DNA of 64,000 nt from Paratrimastix pyriformis (Eukaryota > Preaxostyla > Paratrimastigidae). Below, piece after piece: positions 40,301 to 49,186 of the stretch. The stretch's first letter is position 1, and every line of letters begins with the position of its first letter. The stretch lies in the NCBI GenBank assembly GCA_027972325.1, contig JAPMOS010000004.1:930001-994000 (forward strand). The letters run 5' to 3'. The notes under the pieces are model-generated. The model had not been told where the DNA came from and did not search any database. It saw nothing but the letters and a program-made list of their open reading frames with translations. The position numbers and the translations under genes were made by a program.

Positions 40301-40899
40301 CGAGACCATGAGAGATAAGCCGCCGGAGTCCCCACGGGTAATTCAGTCCAGGGGGGATTCAGAAGTGCGGGGATTTGAAAAAGGCCACACTGAGCAACAA
40401 AAGGTGAGTGAAAAAAAGGGGGGGCGTACTCTTCGCAGACGAAGGCAATCGTCGTGACAGTGGCAGTCACGGCTTCGACGAAAGCATCCGCGAGACATTC
40501 GAAATAAGCTGGCGGGAAGCTCCGGAATACAAATTCTCTTTGGGTGTATCCTCTCACCACCATGGCAGCCCATAACCCGATTCCGGCAAGTCCGTAAAAG
40601 AGCCGGAAACGAGGAATCAACGGAAGGATCCGATAGAGAGCCCAGCCGGGAAGAAGTCCGTGGGCAACAGTGAGAAATGCTCCCAGTGCCAGAAGAAGCA
40701 TCTTGGGAAGGAAGTACAGAATTCTCCCAATGGTTGAATGCGGGCCCCGAATAAAACGGGTCATGGCCGCGAATCGAGTGCCGAAAGTCGACCAAAAGAG
40801 CACAAGAGGGAGTGCATAAACAACTGCACCAAAGTCAATCGCGAAGCGAACAATTTGATACGGGATGAACAAGAGTGTCAAAACGAGAGGTTGGCCCAT
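22561..40899 (-). CDS. Giant polytopic membrane protein, about 40 exons, family unknown
   Basis: One 18-kb gene with no recognised family. Start ATG 40899 opens a 156-codon exon with several helices (LVLTLLFIPYQIVRFAIDF; MLLLALGAFLTVAHGLL). Then come short exons at roughly 40259-40138, 39959-39845, 39591-39377, 39024-38969, 38717-38635, 38418-38324, 38074-37966, 37783-37720, 37470-37380, 36967-36889, 36748-36611, 36179-36042, 35650-35520, 35330-35260, 34600-34496, 34110-34008, 33613-33472, 33130-32960, 32596-32479, 32288-32149, 31492-31368, 30940-30793, 30650-30573, 29080-28941, 28654-28531, 28147-28052, 27787-27585 (acidic linker), 27313-27225, 27024-26913, 26758-26704, 26500-26369, 26110-25848, 25448-25283, 25014-24873, 24623-24506, 24188-24019, 23792-23711, 23559-23370 and 22754-22561 (TGA). 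The product is about 1,500-1,700 residues with very many helices. Exons between 38.1 and 37.7 kb, 35.7-35.2 kb and near 34.1 kb are the least certain. It could instead be two or three tandem genes, but no internal stop-start pair was seen. Confidence 0.6.
22806..23212. repeat. (ATC)n/(CCA)n compound microsatellite
   Basis: GCCATC, ATC, ACC and CATCCAAT arrays in the last intron of the giant gene. ORF-like poly-His and poly-Val frames across it are artefacts. Confidence 0.93.
23815..23942. repeat. GATTGTGTGTC-type minisatellite
   Basis: About nine imperfect copies of GATTGTGT(GT)C in a giant-gene intron. Confidence 0.85.
24645..24780. repeat. 15-bp GATGATGATTGGATG minisatellite
   Basis: About nine copies in a giant-gene intron. 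The same GATTGGATGATG word recurs in most ATC/GAT arrays of the window. Confidence 0.9.
27054..27126 (-). tRNA. tRNA-Ile (anticodon AAT)
   Basis: Complete cloverleaf on the minus strand: acceptor GCTCGAT/ATCGAGC with A73, D arm TAGCTCAGTCGGTAGAGC, anticodon loop CTAATAA (AAT), and T arm GCAGGTTCGATCCCTGC. It lies in, and on the same strand as, an intron of the giant membrane gene. Confidence 0.95.
27968..28043. repeat. (AGGCAC/AGACAC)n hexamer array
   Basis: About 12 copies just downstream of a splice donor of the giant gene (donor near 28051). Confidence 0.9.
28204..28318. repeat. 23-bp minisatellite, five copies
   Basis: Copies of TGTGTTTGAGAGTGCAATTA spaced by 22-23 bp in an intron of the giant gene. 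Confidence 0.9.
29098..29472. repeat. (ATCAAC)n followed by 20-bp minisatellite
   Basis: ATCAAC repeats fill about 29103-29232. After a short ATC-rich spacer come about nine copies of ATTATCACCAGCATCCAATC (to about 29450), then ATC repeats. The block is in the largest intron of the giant gene. Confidence 0.93.
29473..30560. other. Unassigned 1.1-kb part of a large intron
   Basis: Lies between giant-gene exons near 30573 and 29080. A plus-strand open frame (29523-29996) has near-normal composition but no recognisable domain and no partner exons. A GC run and an ATC array sit near 30440-30520. It may contain a decayed mobile element, but I could not define ends. Confidence 0.4.
32797..32922. 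repeat. (GAT)n microsatellite
   Basis: About 40 GAT units in a giant-gene intron. Confidence 0.95.
33640..33732. repeat. GTGTGATGGCTGTG minisatellite
   Basis: GTGTGATGT units pass into about four copies of a 15-bp GTGTGATGGCTGTG unit. Confidence 0.85.
34931..35143. mobile_element. MITE-like element with 29-30 bp terminal inverted repeats
   Basis: The left end TCCTGGGCCGGTTTGACCGT (34931) is mirrored by the right end at 35115-35143, whose reverse complement begins TCCTGGGCCGGTTTTGACCG; the match runs about 29 bp with one indel and a few mismatches. The 213-bp element is clearly more AT-rich than its flanks and contains the perfect 16-bp palindrome GGCTGTAATTACAGCC (34979-34994) and a partial second copy near 35087. 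No target duplication is obvious and it has no coding capacity. It sits in an intron of the giant gene. Confidence 0.65.
35709..35802. repeat. (GGA)n microsatellite
   Basis: About 30 GGA/GAG units in a giant-gene intron; on the transcribed strand they form a long pyrimidine tract. Confidence 0.95.
37110..37326. repeat. (GAT)n-(GGT)n-(GAT)n compound microsatellite
   Basis: Two GAT arrays flank a pure GGT array (about 37169-37226). It is intronic in the giant gene. Confidence 0.95.
38152..38290. repeat. (CATCATCCAT)n repeat
   Basis: About 13 copies of a 10-bp ATC-derived unit (CATCATCCAT) in a giant-gene intron. Confidence 0.9.
39085..39275. repeat. (GGGA)n/GGAGGGAGGGA repeat
   Basis: Purine-only tract of nearly 200 bp; on the transcribed strand it is a long pyrimidine tract in a giant-gene intron. 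Confidence 0.93.
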
Positions 40900-41224
40900 T
40901 CTCGCGGCACCTGTTCCTCTCCAGGGGGGGGATCCTACAGCCGCCGGAACGAGAAAATGCTGCGACTCCCCCCCATACCATGACTCGACTCGACTCGAAC
41001 AAGGTGGCATACAAGAGCGCGTCGTCATTGATCGATCGCACCATTGCAGGAAGACGAAAAAATACTGATGAATGAATTCCACCACCACCAACCACCGCCG
41101 CCGCCACCACCGCCGCCGGCTCCCCGCCAATAACAAAAAAAAAAAACCCAACCCCCTTTTTGGGCAATCATACAAAGGAATGGAGAGAGAAGAGAAGAGA
41201 AGCCCGAGCCCACATCCCGCTCCG
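40900..41224. other. Intergenic region between SPAG6 stop and giant-gene start
   Basis: About 325 bp, both flanking genes on the minus strand. It contains an A/T run (about 41140-41160) and a GCC-rich stretch (about 41085-41120). The promoter of the giant gene must lie here or inside the SPAG6 3' end. No specific motif identified. Confidence 0.5.
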
Positions 41225-43721
41225 CTACTGGGGCTGGAACTCTTCAATTTTCTGCATGAGCTCGTGGCTATACCCGGGGCTGTAGTAGCGCACCACCTCC
41301 TCGGGATAGCACGTGTTGACGGCATCGATGGCCTCCTTGAGTTTGCTCCCGGGCTCGGCAGTGATCTCTTGAATGCGCTGCAGCCCACCCGAGGCGACAA
41401 ACTGCTTGCGGGCCGCCACGTCGTTCGGCAGGACCTGGCGGGAGGGCAGGCAGGGAGGGAGAGAGAGGAGGCAGGGAGAGGGCAGGGAGAGGGGAGGGAG
41501 AGAGGGCCTGGTGAGGGAGCGGCAGGACGACACGGGGACAGAGGAACGGCTCCCCGGTTGCGACCCCCCATCCAATCATCAGCCAATCATCATCCAATCA
41601 TCATTCCACCCACCACCCGGAAAACGACGAGAGGTTTCACCCCCGGACCTTAGCATACTGTGCGATGATGTACTTCAGGATGGCCGGGGGTGCCTGATGG
41701 AGGAGGGGCTCCAGGGCAGGCAGGTGGGTGCACTTCTGGATGATGAACTTGAGCGAGTGCTTGGCCTTGACCACCAGATCATCCGACGATTGCTCGTTGA
41801 CGAAGGCCGCCAGCAGTTTGGGCAGCACGTTGGCGTCGGCCAGGGCCTTGGCGTGGTCGGGTGTGTGGCGGCCGATCTGGCCAAGCGACCAGGCGCTCGC
41901 GCTCTGGAGAGAGAGAGGGTGGTGGGGGGGGGGGGGGTGGAGGTCAGGTGTGGACGGTGTGCCAATGTGTCGGTGTGCCAATGTGTCGGTGTGCCAATGT
42001 GTCGGTGTGCCAATGTGTCGGTGTGCCAATGTGTCGATGTGCCAATGTGTCGGTGCCAATGTGTCGGTGTGCCAATGTGTCGGTGTCTGACTGCCAACGC
42101 ACCTTGAGGTAATCCTCGGGCTCGGTGACGAGGGCATGGACCAGGGGCTGGATGCCGTTGGCCACGATGATGGACAGGGCCAGGGTCTCCGAGAAGGCCG
42201 CAATGTACCCGAGGCACATGATCCCGGGCAGGCGGTCATTGCCGGTGCTCTCGTTGGTGTAGGCCACCAGGGCAGCCACGCCACCCGCGCCCACGACCAG
42301 CTGGGCGAGCTGCAGGGGAGAAGGAGTGGATTCTGAGTAAAAAGGACGGGCATTTCTCGACCGAACCACCGGGGTGGAGGTGGCAGTCTGGGAGGGGGGG
42401 GGGGGGTGATTGGGGGACCTCGGGTGTGTGTTTGGCGATCTCGCGGATGCAGGTGGCGGCGTTTTTCCTGACGACCGTGTCGACGTCCTTCAGGCAGTTC
42501 AGGATGCGCGGGAAGATCTCCGCTTGGACGACCTGGTGGGGGTGGGAGGGGTGGGAGTGTGGATATCGCCCGACGGTCAGACAGACAGCAAAAAAAAAAA
42601 AAAGGGGGGGGGGGGGGGGGGAGCGGGAGAGAGAACGAAGGAATCGAAGAGGGGCAAGGTTGGGTCGGGGAAAAAAAATCATGCCAAGATCCGAAATCAC
42701 CGAAAGAGCGGATCCAACCGGGGGGTGATGCAGACCAGCTCGGCCAGGTCGACGCTGTGCTTGGCGATCTGGGCGAGGCACGAGCACACCTGACGCTTCA
42801 GCTTCGAGTCGTCAGAACCCACCAGCGGGGCCAGGTAGGCAATGGCCCCCGCATCGGCAACCGCTTGGGCCAGCTGAAGAGGAGGATGATAGCGGAAGGA
42901 GGGGCATAGTGGCTCTGACCTCGGGGGATTGCTTTGCAATGTCGCTCAGGGTGGAGGCCGAGATTCGCTTCAGAGGCAGCTCGGGCTCTTGCAGGCACAT
43001 GACCGTCAGTGGGATGGCGCCAGCATCCACCACCGCCTGGGCCAACTCTGCGGGGGGGTGGAGCGACATGTGATCGGAAGTTGGAATGTGTGGTGAGGGG
43101 AAGAATGAAGCCAGCAAACGCAGACCTCCGTGATGACGAGCGATGTGGCCCAGAGCAAAGCACGCAGCCTCCTTCACGCCAGGATCGAACTCACCAAGGC
43201 ATTGAACCAATGGGGGGAGAGCCCCACTGTCCACGACCGCTTGAGCGAGTTGAGGGGAGTGCTTCGCGACAGCACGCAGCACAAATGCAGCGGCTTTCTT
43301 GTAGAAGCGCTGTGGGTGATCGTGCCAGAGGGGAAGGCTGATGAGCGGGCGAAAAAGATAATAGCGAACAAACGTTTTGCTCGCCAAGTGAATAAACCAA
43401 CTGAGGGAGAATATCATTGGAAACAACAGCCTCAGCCATCTCATCGCTGTGAGAGGCCAGCCGGCCCAGGGCAAGGGCCGCACCCTGCTGCACAGAGGGA
43501 ACCACATCCAAAAGAAGGGGCCTCAAGAGGGCCATCACACCTATAAAATACACCCCCCGTCAATCGATGTGTGGCTGTTGAGTCACGGGGACCAGATGCG
43601 GACCCGCATTATGGAGAATCTCAACATTTTGGGGGCGTTGGGCCAATTCCGCGACGTGCTGAACAAATTGAATTCGTGACTTTTGGTAGTCTTCGAGAAC
43701 TGTGACAACTGCACGGCTCAT
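41225..43721 (-). CDS. SPAG6: SPAG6/PF16 armadillo-repeat central-pair protein
   Basis: Strong full-length match to SPAG6 (Chlamydomonas PF16), an armadillo-repeat protein of the axonemal central pair needed for flagellar motility. Nine exons read end to end: 43721 to about 43607 (YQKSRIQFVQHVAELAQRPQ), about 43540-43378 (ALALGRLASHSDEMAEAVV), about 43315-43138 (FYKKAAAFVLRAVAKHSPQL), about 43050-42930, 42875-42741, about 42533-42415, about 42310-42102 (PGIMCLGYIAAFSETLALSI), 41903-41652 (ALADANVLPKLLAAFV), and about 41437-41225 ending ...EEVVRYYSPGYSHELM...FQPQ. About eight ARM repeats are visible, mostly one per exon. Donors are GTCCGC, GTTTGT, GTCTGC, GTGCGT and similar. The ATG at 43721 faces the NDC80 gene with essentially no spacer. 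Confidence 0.95.
41955..42090. repeat. 16-bp minisatellite CCAATGTGTCGGTGTG
   Basis: About eight copies in a SPAG6 intron. It creates spurious open frames on both strands. Confidence 0.92.
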
Positions 43722-45947
43722 TCAAGCAGCAAACAGGTTTTCGTTCGAAACCGCTGGTGGATCCCACCGTTTTGTTGCCGACTGTTCGCGGGTTTCAAAT
43801 AAACAAAAAACCCACAGGCTGTCGCAAGCCAGGTCTGCGTTCCACCTCGGGAAATCTGGGCTCACCCAGACCTCTACCAATAGGAGAACCACAGCGAAGT
43901 CTTTCGGGTCAGCCCGAGCAAGCAGTGTCGGGAGGAGACCCGGATCGGCGCCTTTCAACCCCAATCGTGTTGATAGCCGCCCTCTCAGTGACAAAGACTA
44001 TAGGAGTCGTGTGGCGTCAAACCTTGTCCAGTTTTTGACGACCCACCATTTCGATACGCCAATCACCCCCAAACAACTTCTGAGCCCACCACAGAAGCTT
44101 TATTTCACAATCGCAGAGTTCCTTGTTCGGCAACTAGACCCAACTTTTTCTTTCGGGGCAAAACCCGAAGACGAGTTTATGCAGGTGCTGCACCTTTATC
44201 GATATCCCTTCAGGGTACAGGCATCCGCTCTCAAAACTGTCAGTGTGCCACAAACGTACCCTGGCCTTCTGGGGATTCTCAGTTGGCTGGCCGAAATGGT
44301 GACTGTCCGTGGACCGGCTTTTTCTCTCTGGTGGTTGATGTCTTTTCAACCCCGGGGGTAGTACTTCGAGACGGTCGATGAGCTCGACAGCATGTCGGCC
44401 ACCAGCGGGATCGGTGGCCTGGGGATGGCCACCCCCGGCGGTGTGTGTAGCACCCCCGGCGCTGGCTTCCGTGGTGGTCTGCTGTCCATTATTCCCCCTC
44501 GGGTGATATATCCTATCGCCTCCGTTCAGGCCCTGCCCCAGAACCGGCCCCACTCGTGGGCGGCGAGGACGAGCAGGAGCGACTCTTTCTGCAGTGGCTC
44601 TCGAAGGCCTATCCGATCTTCCTGCGGACGGGGCAGGAGGACGATCCGGCCCTGATGGCCGATCTGAGGGCCTCCCTCGGTCTGGCCGCTAGGTGGGGGG
44701 ATGATGCGATTTGGGACCGAAAATCGGGCCCGTGACAACAGTCGCCCATCGTTACACAAGGAATCAACCCTCCTCCACCTCACTCACCGGTTTATCCTTC
44801 CACCCTCCTCCCTGCCCATCCCGCCATGTCTGCACAGACCAGAAGAAGCATGTGCTGGAGCGTGAGACCGAGGACTATCGCATTGCCAACGACGGCCTCA
44901 GCCGAAGCATCGCCGACCGCAAGCCGGGCGAAGTCTGTGCCCGGCCCTGGTGGTGGCAGTGGGTGGCGCGTGTGCGTGCACATGTGAGGTCGGGGGGGGG
45001 ATCGCCACTCGCCGCCGCCCATTTGAGTGTCGTCTCCGCCGCCACTCACCAACAACCCCGACCTGCCCTTCCCGCCCACAGAACCCCGTCGTGGCCGCCG
45101 AGCAGCGGAACCTGACCCTGCGCAACGACATTGCCAAGTTCCGCGACCACGCGGGCGAGCTGGGGGTCCAGCAGGAGCAGCTCAAGAAGAACATTGCCGA
45201 TCTGCAGGTGGCCATCCAACAGACCGGTCCGGCCGCCCCCGCCCCACCCCCCTCTCATTGCCACCCCCCTCTCATTGCCACCCCCCTCATTGCCACCCCC
45301 TCTCATTGCGCGGCGGGCGGGCGGGGCGGGGCGGGGCGGGGCGGGCGGGGCGGGGCGGGCGGGTGGGGGCGGGTGGGCGGGTGGGGGCGGGGTGGGGGCG
45401 GGGCAGGAAACACCAGTTGAAAATCCATCGTCGGTGCCCCTTTTTGCTCACTGATCTTTTTTTTGCCCTCCCCACTTCGCTCCCCGCCCACGCCCACACA
45501 CGTCACACAAACGCAAACACACGGGGCCCCCGCTGCAGAGCAGAAGTTGGCCCTGGTGCGGGAGGAGCAGACCGGCCTGCGGCACACGATCGAGAAGCAG
45601 GAGGCCAACTTCGCCGACATTGAGCGGATGGAGAACGAGAAACTCGTTTTACAGCAGCAGTCCGTGGGTGGGGCTGTGTGTGGCGGTGTGATGATGTGCG
45701 GGGTGGAGGGGGAGTGGAAGAAGGATGGCGGTGTGTGACGGTGTCTTTGTACGGAAGCAGAGGGAAGAAGAAGGATGTTGGGTGGATGGTCTTGGTGCAT
45801 TGTGAAGGGATGAAGGAAGAGATGAGATGTGGTGGGTCGTGGTGGGTCGGAGCCGTTGTTGTCTCCTTCACCGGCATCATCGCCCATCGCAATCCAAATG
45901 AACCATTAGCGCCCAGGCTGTCTTGAGCTTGCAGGAGCAGCGTCATC

Positions 45948-45981
<34 letters not shown>

Positions 45982-48779
45982 CCGCCACCACCACCACCAC
46001 CACCATACACCATCATCATCATCACACCATCATCACATCATCATCATCACCATCATCACCACCACCATCACCGCCATTTTCGCCTAGGTTGGCCTCGATG
46101 CAGGAGCAGCGACGGGCCAGCGAACACGCCGCCAACGAGCTGAACCTCAAGGCCTCCGGCCTTCAAGATGAGGTCTCCGCCCCCCACTCCCTGCCCGCTT
46201 GCCCCTCCTGTTGCACTCCGCTCCATGTTGTTAGCCCCACACCGGCACACCCTCCTGAAGGTCCACACTCTCACTGTTTCGCCCCCCACACACACACACA
46301 CACACGCGTACGCACCATCCCGTCTGTACAGCTGACCCGACGGTTGGCCGAGTACAATCAGCGTATTCGAGACTTTGACCTGCTGCCCTACGCGCCCCCT
46401 CAGGACCCCAACCCCTTCAACCCCGAGGGCATTCGATACATCATGCAGTTCACCGCACCGCCGGCCGATCAGGTCGGTCGAGCCGACATCACCCCCCAGT
46501 CAATGCGACCTGGGTCAAGAAAGACAGATCACTGTCGATGCGGTGGGGGTCCCATCCACCCTGCACAGACCGCCTCACTCCTCCACACCCACACATCCTG
46601 CACAGACACCCTCTTCTCCCTCTCTGGTTTATGATTTACCGCTTCTGTCTTCCTGTTTGTTGACACGCAACGCCTCACCTGTCATACGCACATGTCATAT
46701 TCTCATTCATCCACACACCTGCCACACACGACATAATATGTCGGACATGATGCCTGCTTCCCATTCCGCTTCACCATGCGTCGTCTGCATCTGTTGTCAC
46801 TCCCCACAGGGCGGAGTCGTTCTGGGGCCCTCGGGATCCCTGCTGGACGGGGACACCAAGCGGGCCATCAAGGTCCCCCTCCCTTCTTCGCTGATCAGCC
46901 CTACGATTGATTGGTGACCGGATGATGCCTGGATGATGCCTGGATGATGCCTGGATGATGCCTGGATGATGCCTGGATGATGCCTGGATGGTGACTGGAT
47001 GATGCCTGGGTGATGACTGGATGATGACTGGGTGATGACTGGGTGATGACTGGGTGATGACTGGGTGATGACTGGGTGATGACTGGGTGATGACTGGGTG
47101 ATGACTGGGTGATGACTGGATGATGATGACCGGATGATGATGACTGGATGATGATGACTGGACGATGATGCCTGGGTGATGACTGGATGATGCCTGGATG
47201 ATGACTGGGTGATGACTGGGTGATGACTGGGTGATGACTGGGTGATGACTGGGTGATGACTGGGTGATGACTGGATGATGATGACCGGATGATGATGACT
47301 GGACGATGATGACTGGATGATGACTGGATGATGATGTCCGTCATTGCACTGACCCGTCCATTTCCCACCCCCGCCTGCATCGAGCAGCCTGGCCTGCGGC
47401 AGGTGGCCGAGCAGTGGACCCTGAAGTGCAAAAGCCGCCAGGAGGAGCGCCAGGCCAAGCTGCTCGACTTGGAGAAGAAGGACGAGCAGAAGATCAAGGC
47501 CCGTGCTGGGAAATCATCGACATCCCCCCCCCCCCCCCCCCCCCCACCACCACCACCACCACACACATACGCACACACACCTCCGCCAGCTGGGTATACA
47601 TCAACGGAAAACTTCATCTCCCTTCGGTTTGGATTGCTGTTTGCCCTCCGCGTGGTTCCTGGCGCCGATGCTGCCGATCATGTTGCTGTTGGTGCTGCTT
47701 GTTGCTGCTTGCTGCTTTGTTGCTGCTGTGCTGTTGATACTGATGATGCTGTTGATACTGATGATGATGATGATGATGCCACCACACAGCTGCAAGACGA
47801 GGTGCGTGAGATGGAGGCCACCCTGAAGAAACTCGACGAGACGATCAAACTCAAACGGGAGGTCTGTACCACTCCCTCCCCTGTAACCCACGCCACCACC
47901 ACCCCGACGATATCCATCATCACCCCGGCAATCCCCACGGCAATAGCCATCACTCAGATACTCGCCACCCACCACCTCACCGTCCTGCCCCATATCATCG
48001 CGCCGCACCCATTGCCACATCACCCTCCCCGGCAATATCCACCGCCATCTCACTCACCCCCACCCCGGACTCCCCCATATCACGATCACCCGGCTATCCA
48101 CCACCACTTCATCCATTCATCCCCGCCACCCGTCCCCTCTCCGTGTCGTCGAATGCAATTCGCACCAGAGCGCCGAGGAACGCCAACAGAAGGCCGCCGG
48201 CCAGGCGGACGTCATCGCCACGGAGGCCCAGCGGATCAACTTGGCCCTCAAGCAGGACGGCGACCAGGGCAGGCACCAGCTCGAGACCCTCATCCACGAG
48301 TCTGCTCCCGCACTCCACCACTCATTGCCTTTTACCCTCGGCTGGGTATTGGGCGGGAGGAGGAGGAGGGAGGAGGTGAGGGAGGAGGAGGCGGCAGGCG
48401 TCCCGAATGTCGAGCGAGTGGTCGTGTGTGCGCGTCGTCATAACCACCCGTCCCGCCCTCTATCGCCCAGGATGGAGCGCACCCGGCTCCGTTCGAAGGT
48501 TGTCATCTCATGCACCCCCCGACCCCATCCCCCATCCCCCAAAGGATGGAACGCACCCGGCACCAGTTCGAGGAGGAGGAGGCCGTGCTGGGCGAGCAGC
48601 TGGCGGGTGCCCTGGGCCTGCTGACCGAGCACAAGGGCGCCATCGAACAGCGCCTGGCCGACCTCGAGGGGCGCCTGACCCAGACCCACCAGACCATGGT
48701 GCTGGCCGCCCAGCTCGAGGACGAGCCCCCAGGCTCGCCCGTGACCATCCAGGGGGTCCGGCCGGCCGCCCCGAGTTAA
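43702..48779 (+). CDS. NDC80: NDC80/HEC1 kinetochore protein
   Basis: Outer-kinetochore component that binds microtubules through an N-terminal calponin-homology domain. The first long exon (to about 44290) encodes a basic tail (SARASSVGRRPGSAPFNPNR) and the CH domain: SRPLSDKDYRSRVASNLVQF, FYLPS-like region DPTFSFG, YRYPFRVQASALKTVSVPQ, TYPGLLGILSWLAEMV. Later exons encode LFLQWLSKAYPIFLR (about 44565-44700) and a long coiled coil: 44837-44935, 45083-45226, 45539-45664, 46089-46173, 46332-46473 (RRLAEYNQRIRDFDLLPY...NPFNPEGIRY, matching the conserved globular-loop segment), 46811-46872, 47388-47500, 47787-47860, about 48168-48300 and 48546-48779. No in-frame ATG lies upstream of the CH domain: the frame is open back to 43702, where the codon is GTG, so the true start is unresolved and may be in an unseen exon. 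Confidence 0.85.
45958..46078. repeat. (ATC/ACC)n microsatellite
   Basis: CAT and CAC trinucleotide repeats up to the acceptor of an NDC80 coiled-coil exon. Confidence 0.9.
46918..47336. repeat. 11-bp minisatellite TGATGACTGGG/TGATGCCTGGA, about 420 bp
   Basis: More than 35 imperfect 11-bp units in an NDC80 intron, in blocks of variants (CCTGGA, ACTGGG, ACTGGA). Confidence 0.93.
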
Positions 48780-49186
48780 GGCGGCGCGGGGGACGTGTTT
48801 TGGCGCACAGACATCGGCATGATGGTTTGAGGAAGAGCCTTTTGGGGCACAAAAATCGGCAGGGCAGTTGGGGGCAGTTGGGCAGTGAACAAAAAACAAG
48901 GAATCAGAAGAGATCCGGTTCTTTGACAACGGGGGAGGAAGGACGGGCCGCACTCGCCCGTGGGTAATAAAAACAGGGACCGCAAGAACAAAAGGGGAGT
49001 CCCCGACCTCACACCTGGGAACCTGAAATAACATAAAAGTACAGAACAGCATGGGGGTCGGCAAATCGTCGGGGAACACCCCCCCAGTAAAAGTACAGAA
49101 CACCGCAGCAGCATTCCAACCACCGACAGGCGAAAGGGGCAAGGCGGTTCAATCCCCCCCGGGTCCGGAATTATTTCACACTGGTT
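48780..49186. other. Tail-to-tail intergenic region NDC80/SHMT
   Basis: Lies between two stop codons and should hold both 3' untranslated regions. A short direct repeat, AAAAGTACAGAACA, occurs near 49034 and 49087. No coding content seen. Confidence 0.5.

Noticed and set aside
22561-40899. Splitting the giant region into many small membrane-protein genes
   Set aside because: The exons are consistently minus-strand and bounded by acceptor and GTNNGY donor sites. No internal stop followed by a new ATG with a gene-free gap was found. Two or three genes remain possible.
41955-42090. CRISPR-like regular repeat
   Set aside because: Units are contiguous 16-bp copies with no unique spacers, in a eukaryotic intron: a minisatellite.
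46918-47336. CRISPR-like or coding repeat in NDC80
   Set aside because: Direct 11-bp tandem units without spacers, lying between two well-matched coiled-coil exons.
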